A stretch of 56,142 bases of DNA. It comes from an uncultured Granulicella sp. GTDB taxonomy: Bacteria; Acidobacteriota; Terriglobia; Terriglobales; Acidobacteriaceae. The position numbers and the translations under genes are program-made. Positions 7,552-15,606 of this stretch are shown in pieces. Every line of letters begins with the position of its first letter. Position 1 is the first letter of the stretch. Below the pieces are notes generated by a model. The model was given only the letters and a program-made list of their open reading frames with translations, was not told the origin of the DNA and did no database searches. The stretch lies in the NCBI GenBank assembly GCA_937873145.1, contig CALMVK010000148.1, positions 1-56,142 on the forward strand, read 5' to 3'.

Positions 7552-9458
7552 TGGACTTCCACCTGCGCAAGGGCTCGCAGGTCGTCGACGGAGTGACGGC
7601 GAGTGAAGGCGAGAAAAGTCTCCTCTTCGCTTATGCGCCGCTGCTCGAACACGCCCAGCAGTCGTTCCATGACGGGCGGCAGATCGACGAACTTGATTGC
7701 CGGGATGAACTCGCGGGCGATTCCCTGATCTGTATCGGAGCCGCCGCCAAGCGACACGACATACCCTTCCTCGCCTTCCACCCTGGTGCCCATCAGCCCG
7801 ATATCACCGATGTAGTGCTGTGCGCATGAGTTGTTGCAGCCTGTGACGTGCAGGTTGATCGGCTGCGTGAGTTGTGGAAATCGTCCGTCGAGCGTGCGTG
7901 CGAGCGCGACGGCGTGAGTCTTGGTGTCACTGGCCGCGTACCGGCAGCCCTGATTTCCTGTGCAGGCGACCGTGCCCGAAAGCACGGGACCAGCCGTAAA
8001 CTGTAGGCCGGCAGCCAGCAGTGCCTCCCGCAACGGAGCCATGTTGCAGTCCGGGATGTCGGGAAGAATAACATTCTGCCACACAGTGAGCCGAATTTCG
8101 CCGGAGCCGAATCGTTCGGCGAGATCGGCTACGGCGTTCATCTGGGCGACGGGCAGGCGGCCCACCGGAACCGACACGCCCACGTAAGACAGCCCCGGTT
8201 GAGCCTGCGCGTGGACGCCGATGTGTCCCGCACGATCGATCGCGCCACGCGGTTCGCAGTCCCCGGCGGGCAGACGGAGGAGCGGAAAGGCGAGCAACTT
8301 CTCCGTTTCCTCTAGAAACTTAGCCATACCCCAGCGGTCCACGAGGTACTTGAGCCGTGCTTTCTTGCGGTCCGTCCGGTCCCCGTTTTCAGCAAAGACG
8401 CGGATCATGGCGGCAGCCACGGCCACCGCTTCGTGCGGCTTCAGGATGACACCGGCGTCGGACGCGAACTGCTTGTGCCCGGTGATGCCGCACAGGACAA
8501 CGCGAAAATAAATGCCTGGGGGAAGGGTCTTGCCTTCGCCGACGCGCACGGCCTGAAATCCGATGTCGTTGGTATCGGCGACGGTAGAAATGGTGCCGCC
8601 GTCGTCGAAAGCCACGTTGAACTTGCGGGGAAGGCCGAACATATCGCGCGAGTTGAGGATGTACTGCGCGAGCGCGTCCGCATGGGGCCGTGCGTCGAGC
8701 AGTGAACGGCTGTCGATTCCGCTGAGCGGCGACGCGGTGATATTGCGGATGTTGTCCGCGCCGGAGCCTCGCGAAGTCATGCCCAGCGCTACGATCTTGT
8801 TCAGCACGGGAACGAGATGCTTCGGCTGGAACTCGCGGATTTGCACATTGGAGCGAGTCGTCAGGTCGGCCCGCCCGCAGCCCCAGTCCGCCGCCAGTTC
8901 CGCCAGGCCGCGCATCTGAGCGGAGGTCATCACGGCTGCTGGAACGCGCATGCGGAGCATAAAGGAATCCTGCGCGGGCGCGACATAGAAGAAGCCGTGA
9001 AACTTGAAGCGGTAGGTGTTTTCAGGATCTGGCACCTTGTTTTCCGCGGTGTGCGCAAGCAGCTCATCCCAGGCGTCGAGCGGGTTGCGCTGGTATTTCC
9101 AGAGTTCTTCCCGGCAAAGGTCGTCGACCGGCGTGCCATGGAACAGGGCAGCGAGATTTTCAGTTCCGGACTGCGCGTCAGCCGTGATTTTGCCGCTTGC
9201 GGTAAGTCCCACGAACGGCGTCCGCTGGGCTGCACCCGCGAAGAAGCCTTCCAGGTACTGCTTCTGCTCGAGCGAAAACGGCTCGCCGCCGGCAAGTCCA
9301 GGCGCTGCCGTTGAGGGAAGGGTCACCTGCGAGTTTGGAGCTGCTGGCATAGGGGGCAAGTCCTTGCGAAGCGAGGGGAAGGAGTGCGGATCGAAGCCGT
9401 GCAAACGGTTCTGGTGCTCTCCAAAATGGAGAGTCTCGTCGTCGTCGTAGCTCGTCAT
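7548..9458 (-). CDS. nirA: NirA-type siroheme nitrite reductase
   Basis: 636-residue siroheme/[4Fe-4S] reductase of the nitrite/sulfite reductase superfamily, expected to reduce nitrite to ammonium in the cytoplasm with six electrons. The cofactor cysteines are C499 and C505 (CTGNQGC) and C541 and C545 (CNNSC), the standard C-x5-C...C-x3-C bridge. Two ferrodoxin-like half-domains are visible, the first containing RADLTTRSNVQIREF. The ATG at 9458 was chosen over an upstream TTG at 9479; neither has a perfect ribosome-binding site. First gene of the operon; its stop overlaps the flavoprotein GTG. An approximately 430-base divergent spacer separates it from the porin. NirA rather than CysI is favoured by the nitrate reductase and NarK genes in the same operon. 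The CysJ-like partner is the main argument for caution. Confidence 0.85.
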   Translation of the reverse strand: MTSYDDDETLHFGEHQNRLHGFDPHSFPSLRKDLPPMPAAPNSQVTLPSTAAPGLAGGEPFSLEQKQYLEGFFAGAAQRTPFVGLTASGKITADAQSGTENLAALFHGTPVDDLCREELWKYQRNPLDAWDELLAHTAENKVPDPENTYRFKFHGFFYVAPAQDSFMLRMRVPAAVMTSAQMRGLAELAADWGCGRADLTTRSNVQIREFQPKHLVPVLNKIVALGMTSRGSGADNIRNITASPLSGIDSRSLLDARPHADALAQYILNSRDMFGLPRKFNVAFDDGGTISTVADTNDIGFQAVRVGEGKTLPPGIYFRVVLCGITGHKQFASDAGVILKPHEAVAVAAAMIRVFAENGDRTDRKKARLKYLVDRWGMAKFLEETEKLLAFPLLRLPAGDCEPRGAIDRAGHIGVHAQAQPGLSYVGVSVPVGRLPVAQMNAVADLAERFGSGEIRLTVWQNVILPDIPDCNMAPLREALLAAGLQFTAGPVLSGTVACTGNQGCRYAASDTKTHAVALARTLDGRFPQLTQPINLHVTGCNNSCAQHYIGDIGLMGTRVEGEEGYVVSLGGGSDTDQGIAREFIPAIKFVDLPPVMERLLGVFEQRRISEEETFLAFTRRHSVDDLRALAQVEVQ

Positions 9459-9560
9459 GGAGCCTGGAAGGGATTGCAAAAGTCGAAGTGCGTGTACGCG
9501 AGTTCGATGGTACCGCGAGACAGCCTTGGTCTCTGCGGCACGAGAAAAGGAAGCCCTGCA

Positions 9561-9597
9561 GCCGACGTTGCGTTGTCGGCCACTTACGTCCAGTGGC
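9561..9597 (-). promoter_or_regulatory. Tandem hairpins in the nirA leader, candidate antiterminator target
   Basis: In the minus-strand leader about 100 bases before nirA, two perfect 6-bp stems lie back to back. The first is GCCACT/AGTGGC around a 7-base loop (9597-9579). The second is GCCGAC/GTCGGC around the 8-base loop AACGCAAC (9580-9561). They share two bases. A pyrimidine-rich CTTCCTTTTCTCG follows seven bases later. This resembles the two-hairpin-plus-terminator layout bound by ANTAR antiterminators, but the loops are not the canonical hexaloops with A1 and G4. The functional claim is an inference; the stems are directly visible. Confidence 0.4.
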
Positions 9598-9833
9598 GTT
9601 AGGATAGCCGTAGTTTGGCCTCAGTGCAAGGGGCCAGGCTTCCCCGTGTCGCTGGACGAGCAGGAGCGAAACCGCTTGCGTCGTGAGCGCGGCACGTGTT
9701 ACATCTCGGTAAATACTTAGTCTTTTGCGACCCCCTGACTGTGTCGCACTGTCCCTTCTCCGGCTCGCGCAATGCTGCGCTTTGCCGGCGAGGTCCCGTC
9801 TATCCGCCGCTTGAGCTTCCGTCCCGCAGCATG

Positions 9834-9870
9834 GGCCGGTCACCTCGGCCGTGCGCGATCTGATCCGCGC
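9834..9870 (+). promoter_or_regulatory. Tandem hairpins just upstream of the porin gene
   Basis: Two stems lie in the 57 bases before the porin ATG: GGCCG/CGGCC around a 7-base loop (9834-9850) and GCGCG/CGCGC around an 8-base loop (9853-9870). Their layout (7-base then 8-base loop) matches the pair in the nirA leader on the other strand. No T-tract follows, and GC-rich DNA makes chance hairpins common, so this is a weak candidate. Confidence 0.25.
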
Positions 9871-9890
9871 CCACATCACAGGGAGATCGC

Positions 9891-11582
9891 ATGACCCGTC
9901 GCGCCATTGCAGTTCCTCGCCTCTCAAACGTCCTTGGCCTTGTCGCCGTCGCAGCAGCAGCAATGGCGTCAGGCACGTCGCTGCATGCTCAGGAGCTTGC
10001 GGCCGTCTCCGTCGCGGCCTCACCGGCTTCAAGAAGCGACAGCAACCCCGCGGAAGAGGCAGGGGCGGCGCTGCAGAACGGCCCCACGCCACAGACGACC
10101 ACCGCTCCAAAGCCTGCGGCCGACAAGCTTCCCTTCGGCTTCATGGGCTCGCCCATGGCCACGGGAACGATCCAGCGCACCTACCCGGTGAGTATCTCGT
10201 TTTTGAGCCGCAACCGCGCCAACGCGGTGAACTATTACGATGACGGCAACTACACCAGCACCTACCCCTACGTCGAGCACCTGCTGCGGATCGCCGTTGC
10301 GCAGCGCATCGGCAAGTTCGACTGGCTGGCGGAACTGGCGGAAAACACGGTCTTCGATGTGCCCACTACCTCGGTCGATCCCGTCGCCGCACGCGGGCAG
10401 CTCTTTCTGGGCGGCAACTACTACACCTCGAATGGCCCCATGAACACGACGCCTTCGGCCGCATCGTTCAAGCAGGGCTGGCTGCGCTATCACGGCCAAG
10501 GCCCGGATACCATGCTGCGCATCGGCCGCTTTGAGTTCTTCGACGGCCTGGAAACGACCCCCCAAAATACAACTCTGCTTTGGCTCCAGACCAACCGCAT
10601 TGCTCAGCGCCTGGTGGGCAATTTCGGCTTTTCCAACGGCCAGCGGTCCTTTGACGGCATCGACGGACACTACGGCAAGGGCACATGGGACATCACCGCC
10701 ATGGCCGGGCGCGCTACCCAGGGCGTCTTCAACATGAATGCCAACCCTGAGCTCAACGTCGATATCCAGTACCTGGCCTACACGAAGCGGCAATTCAAAG
10801 ATCACCTGATGTTTCGGGTTTTCGGGCTGGACTACCACGACGGCCGCACCGGAATAACCAAAACGGACAACCGCACCGCCGCCGCGCGCGCTCTTGACCA
10901 TAAAAACATCCGCATCGGCAGTTACGGCGGGGACGTCATTGGGACGTTGCCGGCCGGACCTGGCGCCTTTGACGGGCTTTTCTGGGGGGTCCTGCAGAGC
11001 GGCCAGTGGGGAGTCCTGAACCAGCACTCCGGCGCCTACGCCGTGGAAGGCGGATACCGTTTCAACAAGGTCGCCTCCGGACCATGGGTTCGCGGCGGCG
11101 CCTTCCGCTCTACCGGGGACAACAACAACACCGACAACCAGCACAACACCTTCTTTGCCGTGCTGCCCACCCCGCGCATCTACGCCCGCTTCCCTTTCTA
11201 CAACTCCATCAACAACAAGGACCAGTACCTCCAGCTCATCGACAACCCCAGCAAGCGCTGGGAGCTGCGCAGCGACATGCACTTCTTGCAGCTCACCTCC
11301 AACACGGATCTTCTGTACAACGGGGGCGGCGCGTATGACAACAAGGTTTTCGGCATTACCGGCCGCACCGCCAACGGGCACAATAGCCTGGCCTCCATCT
11401 TCGACATCAGTTCGGACTATGCGGTCACTCCGTCACTCAGCCTGAACACCTACTATGCCCATTCCTATGGCCGCACGGTCCTCGCGGCGCTCTACCCCGG
11501 CAAGCAGGCCAACTATGGCTATTTGGAATTGATTTACAAGTTCGGCATCAAGCAAACGCCGCCAAGGGTCACCGGGAAGTAG
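9891..11582 (+). CDS. Alginate-export-type outer-membrane beta-barrel porin
   Basis: 563 residues with an N-terminal Sec signal (two arginines, then LGLVAVAAAAMASGTSLHA, cleavage near HAQE at about residue 35). A proline/alanine-rich linker (about 36-80) follows, then a long alternating, aromatic-rich region with many short turns, ending in LIYKFGIKQTPPRVTGK. This is the profile of an outer-membrane barrel of the alginate-export (AlgE-like) porin group. The strong ribosome-binding site CAGGGAG sits 5-6 bases before ATG. It is transcribed divergently from the nitrate operon and lies directly before the HemD-GAF-ANTAR regulator, so it may serve as an uptake channel for nitrate or nitrite. That role is inferred from position only; the family as a whole does not define a substrate. 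Confidence 0.7.
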   Translation: MTRRAIAVPRLSNVLGLVAVAAAAMASGTSLHAQELAAVSVAASPASRSDSNPAEEAGAALQNGPTPQTTTAPKPAADKLPFGFMGSPMATGTIQRTYPVSISFLSRNRANAVNYYDDGNYTSTYPYVEHLLRIAVAQRIGKFDWLAELAENTVFDVPTTSVDPVAARGQLFLGGNYYTSNGPMNTTPSAASFKQGWLRYHGQGPDTMLRIGRFEFFDGLETTPQNTTLLWLQTNRIAQRLVGNFGFSNGQRSFDGIDGHYGKGTWDITAMAGRATQGVFNMNANPELNVDIQYLAYTKRQFKDHLMFRVFGLDYHDGRTGITKTDNRTAAARALDHKNIRIGSYGGDVIGTLPAGPGAFDGLFWGVLQSGQWGVLNQHSGAYAVEGGYRFNKVASGPWVRGGAFRSTGDNNNTDNQHNTFFAVLPTPRIYARFPFYNSINNKDQYLQLIDNPSKRWELRSDMHFLQLTSNTDLLYNGGGAYDNKVFGITGRTANGHNSLASIFDISSDYAVTPSLSLNTYYAHSYGRTVLAALYPGKQANYGYLELIYKFGIKQTPPRVTGK

Positions 11583-11747
11583 AACCCGAAGTATGAGGCG
11601 ACACGCCAGCAGGAACACGATGGCGCAGCGCAGGCCGGCGAAGCGGATGTTACAAGCACGTATATTTATGCTACGTTAGTGACCACTAGTCCGACATTGA
11701 GCGAGCAAATGACCCGTCACGGACGCTTGTCCGCATTGGTCTAGCCG

Positions 11748-11762
11748 CCCGCCGCCGGCGGG
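11748..11762 (+). promoter_or_regulatory. GC-rich hairpin abutting the regulator ribosome-binding site
   Basis: CCCGCC/GGCGGG stem with a 3-base loop ends immediately before GGAAGGGAG, the ribosome-binding site of the HemD-GAF-ANTAR gene. It could limit translation. Seen directly; the effect is inferred. Confidence 0.3.
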
Positions 11763-11774
11763 AAGGGAGCGACG

Positions 11775-13499
11775 ATGGCGCACGCCAGCTTTGATGGTCT
11801 TCGGGTCCTTTCGCTTGAATCGAGAAGAGCAAAGGAAGTGGAAAAGCTGATCCGCACCTACGGCGGCCAGCCGTTCCTCGTGCCCTTCATGCGCGAGGTC
11901 AAGCTCGAGTCTAACCTCGCCGCGCTCGACTTTGCGGACAGGCTGATGCGCGGCGAGGTGGACGTGGTCATCTTCATGACAGGCGTCGGCGTGCGGGCTT
12001 TGCTGGAGATTGTTGAAACACGCTATCCGCGAAGCGAATTCATCGCTGCGCTCGGCAAGACCAAAATCGTCACGCGGGGTTCGAAACCGGAAGCCGCCTT
12101 GCGCGACCTGAAGCTGCGTTCTGTAGCGACCGCGGCAGAACCCACTACCTGGCACGAGCTGATGACTGCGCTGCGGTCGTACTTCGGCGAATCGCTAAGC
12201 CGCCAGCGCGTCGCCCTGCAGGAATACGGCGCTTCCAACCCCGAACTGCTTGCGGAGTTGACCGAGCAAAGCGCGTCTGTGCTGAAAGTGCCGGTTTACC
12301 AGTGGGCGCTGCCCTACGATCTGCAGCCTCTGCGCGAATGCGTGCATGGAATCGCGCATGCAAGCATCGATGTCGTCCTGTTTACCACCGCCGTGCAGGT
12401 CATTCACCTTATGCTGATCGCGCAGGAGATGGACCAGGTTCCCGCTGTGATGGCAGGCCTGCGATCCGTCGTTGTCGTATCGGTCGGGCCTACGACTACG
12501 GCGGAGCTGCTGCATTACGGCATCACACCGGACTTCGAACCGTCTCGGCCGAAGATGGGTTTCCTGATCAACGAGGCGGCCCAGTACTCCGCGCAGGTGC
12601 TGCAAGCGAAGCGGGAGCGAGCCGCGCTTCCGCCACCCACCGAGGACCTCGCCGGGCTTCCAGCAGACGAGTTGGCACGGTTGTCCCACACCGCCCAATC
12701 CAGCCTGAACGTCCGTCGTGTCGCAGCATCCACGCCCACCATGGCCGGCTTCAGCGATGGCCTGAGCCCGTTCAATTTCCTGCACGAGATCACGAGCCGC
12801 CTTGCCGCAGCGGACCCGCTGCATACCGTGCTGGACCGCATCCTTGAGTTTGTCACCACCATGATTCCCTGCGACTCCTGTTTTATTTACACCCTCGAAG
12901 GAGAAAAACTGCTGCTGCGCGCATCGCGCAACCCCCATGCGGATCTGGTCGATTCGCTTGGCATCAAAATGGGCCAGGGCATCACCGGCTGGGTGGCCGA
13001 ACACAGAGAACCGGTCGCGATTGCTTCCGGCGCTTCCCAGGACCCACGCTTTGCGCCCTTCAAAAACCTGCCTGAGGACACCTTTGAAGCGATGCTTTGT
13101 ACCCCGATCGTTTGCGCAACCCGTGTCGTGGGCGTCATTACCCTGCAACATCAACAGTCGTACAGTCACAGCAACGTAGAAGTGCGGTTGCTGTCCTTGA
13201 TCGGTCACCTTGTGGGTGCCGAGATTGAACGGGCGCGCCTTGACAGCGAAAATCTTCAATTGGCAGACCGGCTCGAGACCAGAAAGGCGATCGACCGGGC
13301 GAAGGGTTTGCTGCAACGAGACCTGAATCTTTCTGAAAGCGATGCCTATCGCGTGATGCAGCGAGAAAGCCGCCAAAGGCGAAAGACGATGCGCGAAATA
13401 GCAGAAGCGCTCCTGTTGAACGAAGAGATCAAACGCACAACAAGCGGCGCACGCGCCCGAACACTTCCGACGACGGTCCCCGACTCGACTCCTCATTGA
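11775..13499 (+). CDS. HemD-GAF-ANTAR three-domain regulator, putative RNA-binding antiterminator
   Basis: 574 residues in three parts. Residues 1-275 resemble uroporphyrinogen-III synthase (HemD): two alpha/beta lobes with DVVIFMTGVGVRALLEIV and a matching second lobe near 198-245. Residues 335-490 are a GAF domain (MGQGITGWVAEHREPVAIAS, then PIVCATRVVGVITLQHQ). Residues 500-552 are an ANTAR domain (AIDRAKGLLQRDLNLSESDA, then YRVMQRESRQRRKTMREIAE). ANTAR domains bind tandem RNA hairpins and prevent transcription termination, as in NasR and EutV. HemD-like domains fused to a DNA-binding module occur in an actinobacterial nitrate/nitrite regulator (NnaR). Here the output module would be RNA-binding. 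The gene follows the porin by 192 bases and lies in the nitrate locus, so sensing of nitrate, nitrite or a tetrapyrrole signal is the working hypothesis. Whether the HemD part is catalytic is unknown. Confidence 0.8.
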   Translation: MAHASFDGLRVLSLESRRAKEVEKLIRTYGGQPFLVPFMREVKLESNLAALDFADRLMRGEVDVVIFMTGVGVRALLEIVETRYPRSEFIAALGKTKIVTRGSKPEAALRDLKLRSVATAAEPTTWHELMTALRSYFGESLSRQRVALQEYGASNPELLAELTEQSASVLKVPVYQWALPYDLQPLRECVHGIAHASIDVVLFTTAVQVIHLMLIAQEMDQVPAVMAGLRSVVVVSVGPTTTAELLHYGITPDFEPSRPKMGFLINEAAQYSAQVLQAKRERAALPPPTEDLAGLPADELARLSHTAQSSLNVRRVAASTPTMAGFSDGLSPFNFLHEITSRLAAADPLHTVLDRILEFVTTMIPCDSCFIYTLEGEKLLLRASRNPHADLVDSLGIKMGQGITGWVAEHREPVAIASGASQDPRFAPFKNLPEDTFEAMLCTPIVCATRVVGVITLQHQQSYSHSNVEVRLLSLIGHLVGAEIERARLDSENLQLADRLETRKAIDRAKGLLQRDLNLSESDAYRVMQRESRQRRKTMREIAEALLLNEEIKRTTSGARARTLPTTVPDSTPH

Positions 13500-13539
13500 T
13501 CGCTCAAACGGGCCCCGAAAAGTAGGGCGGGTAACAGCG

Positions 13540-13743
13540 GAACCTGTGCTTGCGTTCCCCTCGCGCTTGATGACGAACCAACGGAGTCCTTTTTCGGAGT
13601 GGGGGATGTCGTAGCGGCAGGACCACCGCACTGCCCACAGGAGGATCTCATCTTCAATCGGACGCCACTTGAACTCTGATATAACCAGCTCCGCTCGTGT
13701 TCAGCCCATCCTCACGCAGTTACCGGAACTTGACCACAGAGCC
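13540..13743 (-). mobile_element. Remnant of an IS6-type insertion sequence (5' end of transposase plus terminal repeat)
   Basis: On the minus strand the frame RAELVISE-FKWRPIEDEILLWAVRW-SCRYDIPHSEKGLRWF resembles the N-terminus of IS6-family transposases ('FkgRhf...iIlwaVRWycrY..SyrdlEe'), joined to degenerate sequence; the DDE catalytic core is missing. About 70 bases upstream of that frame, 13723-13743 (minus strand, outer end at 13743) reads GGCTCTGTGGTCAAGTTCCGG, similar to IS6-type terminal repeats. The element is truncated on its left side near 13540. A related terminal repeat lies at 18247. Confidence 0.5.
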
Positions 13744-14012
13744 GTTTTGCAGGCCGTATAGGCCGACCCTACACTTAGCTCCTACTGAGGTTTCTTTCAA
13801 GGTTGTGTACATGCGTGTCTAGAAACTCTTGGTATCGCAGTCGCCGGCTTTTCATTATTGGCGCAGTTGCGGTTGCGATATTTTTCTTTGCCTCGTCTCG
13901 GAATGAAAGTAGCAAATTTGTGTCTTTTAAAGGTTCGGCGTCGAGATGGTTGTGCGATCTTCATGTTTAAGTCGCATCGTGGTTCGTTCATAAACATGCG
14001 TGCATAGAGTGG
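13744..14012. other. AT-rich non-coding stretch
   Basis: About 270 bases of clearly lower GC than the surroundings between the IS remnant and the VOC gene. Frames on either strand lack protein-like composition and ribosome-binding sites. No gene, terminator or RNA recognised. Confidence 0.4.
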
Positions 14013-14525
14013 CTAAGCGGGCCATCTATCGTTTGCTTGAAAAAGGCGATTCGAGGTGTTCTCTTCATAAGGAAGGTGCTCTGGACGCCAGAGGATTTCC
14101 ATGAATGCACCCCAGGGTGTCTTGAAGTACCAAATCCTTTCACCCTTTTTTACGTCACCTTTGGCTTCTAAAGGACCTGCGAGGAGTTCCGCTCCGTGCT
14201 GCTTCAGGGATGCCGCCGCAGCCTCGATGTCATCGACGAAAAACGCAATATGGGTCGCACCGAAATCGATGTTGCTTGGCATGGTTTGCTGCTGCTGGAC
14301 GGCATCGAAGGCCATCAGTTCCACATTTACATTGGGTCCGAGCCGAAGCATGGCAATGTGGATGCTCTTGATTGGAACGCCGGTGGGAGTCTCATGGAAA
14401 GGCCCAACTTGCCAAAGCAGTTGCGCTCCAAGGGCGTCTTCAAAGAATTGGATGGCTGCGCTCAAGTTGGGGACGGTGATGCCGATATGGTCGACGTGCC
14501 GAGCAGAAACGATTCCCTTTTGCAT
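14013..14525 (-). CDS. VOC-family (glyoxalase-like) metal-binding protein
   Basis: 170 residues with the vicinal-oxygen-chelate fold. A first beta-alpha-beta-beta-beta module begins SARHVDHIGITVPNLSAAIQ, with H near residue 10 as a metal ligand. A second begins FGATHIAFFVDDIEAAAASL, and EILWRPEHL near the end supplies a candidate glutamate ligand. Such proteins isomerise, cleave or bind small metabolites; the substrate cannot be told. AGGAGA sits just upstream of ATG 14525. It is the last gene of a five-gene operon (FMN reductase, SphA porin, hydrolase, XapX, VOC) under a divergent LysR regulator, which suggests turnover or detoxification of an organic compound. Confidence 0.8.
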   Translation of the reverse strand: MQKGIVSARHVDHIGITVPNLSAAIQFFEDALGAQLLWQVGPFHETPTGVPIKSIHIAMLRLGPNVNVELMAFDAVQQQQTMPSNIDFGATHIAFFVDDIEAAAASLKQHGAELLAGPLEAKGDVKKGERIWYFKTPWGAFMEILWRPEHLPYEENTSNRLFQANDRWPA

Positions 14526-14546
14526 TTAACTTCTCCTTTGTAGTAG

Positions 14547-14711
14547 TTAGCGAACGACCGTTTTGAACCACATGTAACCGCTCTCGCCCAGCACCATACC
14601 GAGCAATCCAAGCAAAGCAACGATGGGTGGCGCAGGGCTTTTTACCCGGAACAAGGCGTACAGCACGCCTACTGCGCACCCCAAAACGAAGGAAAACAGG
14701 TAGGCTTTCAC
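14547..14711 (-). CDS. XapX-domain small membrane protein
   Basis: 54 residues starting at GTG 14711, which overlaps the hydrolase stop as GTGA. The sequence has two hydrophobic stretches (KAYLFSFVLGCAVGVLYALF and PPIVALLGLLGMVLGESGYM) separated by RVKSPAP. This is the XapX pattern: a tiny two-helix inner-membrane protein of unknown function with the conserved 'R..SPAPP...L.GLLG...GE' core. It is often found next to hydrolases and LysR regulators. Coupling by overlap argues it is truly translated. The longer frame upstream lies inside the hydrolase gene and is rejected. Confidence 0.75.
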   Translation of the reverse strand: MKAYLFSFVLGCAVGVLYALFRVKSPAPPIVALLGLLGMVLGESGYMWFKTVVR

Positions 14712-15571
14712 AGTGCGGCAGCCTCCACACGGTGCAAGAACTCGATCAGGCGACTGGAGACCACCTCCGGTTGCTCCTCCATGACGTAGTGGCCGCAATC
14801 CTCGATTTCGCCACCTTCGACATGGATTGCGAGCGACTCCATCGACAGGCGTAAACGATCTCCCACGCCGCTTTTTCCGCCCAGGGCAAGCACGGGCATT
14901 TGCAGCTTGGTTTTGCTGAACTCGATATTTTGAGACGCGCTCTTGGCGGCGGCGCGATAGTAGGCGAAGCCTCGACTCATTGCGCCCGGCCTGGAGTAGC
15001 ACTCGACGTAGCGGGCGCGCTTGGCTTGGGAGAGCCGCTCCGGATGTTGCGCCTTATGCTGGAAGAGCCACTCGAAAAGCTGCCGCTCGCGGCCTTGGGT
15101 CAGCATTTCAGGCAAGTCGGGCAGCGTGTTGAAGGAAAACTGCCAAAGTTTGACGTTGACCTCGGGCGGAAGAGGAAAACTCAGCGGTGGGGCCAGGCCG
15201 GGAAGTGCGGAATCGAGCAGGGTCAGGCTACGGATGCGTTCGGGAAACTGCGCGGCCCAGGCGTAGGCGATCCAGGCTCCGACATCATGGCTGACGAGGT
15301 GGATCGGTTGCGGCGTGCATGAACGTAGAGCGTCCTCAAGCTGCTTACTGATGCTGCCGGTGTCGTAGCCGCCGGTGGACTCGGAAGATTCGCCCAATCC
15401 GGGAGGGTCGATCGCCAGCACAGAATGCCGCTCGGCAAGAGTTGGCAGCACCTCGCTATAGGCTTCCGCGGTTTCGGGCCAGCCGGGCAACAGCACCACC
15501 GGCGAACCCGAACCTGCCGTGAGAGCATGAACGCCCTTGCCGAGAGTTGAGGCTTGTACGGTTTGCATCAT
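14708..15571 (-). CDS. Alpha/beta hydrolase, epoxide hydrolase/haloalkane dehalogenase type
   Basis: 287-residue alpha/beta-hydrolase. The oxyanion segment is LLPGWPETAEAYSEVLP (compare HGWP). The nucleophile elbow is VSHDVGAWIAYAWAAQFPER, where the nucleophile is aspartate (HDxGAW), not serine. This is typical of epoxide hydrolases and dehalogenases that form an alkyl-enzyme ester. The C-terminal catalytic histidine is in EDCGHYVMEEQPEVV, and a cap region spans about 130-210. Substrate unknown. The ATG pair at 15571/15568 lies 36 bases after the porin gene, and the stop overlaps the XapX start. With FMN reductase, porin and VOC neighbours this looks like a detoxification or catabolic unit. 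Confidence 0.82.
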   Translation of the reverse strand: MMQTVQASTLGKGVHALTAGSGSPVVLLPGWPETAEAYSEVLPTLAERHSVLAIDPPGLGESSESTGGYDTGSISKQLEDALRSCTPQPIHLVSHDVGAWIAYAWAAQFPERIRSLTLLDSALPGLAPPLSFPLPPEVNVKLWQFSFNTLPDLPEMLTQGRERQLFEWLFQHKAQHPERLSQAKRARYVECYSRPGAMSRGFAYYRAAAKSASQNIEFSKTKLQMPVLALGGKSGVGDRLRLSMESLAIHVEGGEIEDCGHYVMEEQPEVVSSRLIEFLHRVEAAAL

Positions 15572-15606
15572 CCTGTGCCATCTCTTTCATTCGTTGACTT
15601 ACGTGT

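Noticed and set aside
10029-11381. Long minus-strand frame opposite the porin
   Set aside because: Repetitive Val/Gly/Ala composition typical of a shadow; the plus strand has a signal peptide, barrel pattern and ribosome-binding site.
12195-13631. Long minus-strand frame opposite the HemD-GAF-ANTAR gene
   Set aside because: Its first residues derive from the IS6 remnant and the rest is a shadow of the regulator; no continuous protein.
13797-13997. Small minus-strand frame in the AT-rich patch (66 residues)
   Set aside because: Basic, low-complexity composition, no ribosome-binding site and no family pattern.
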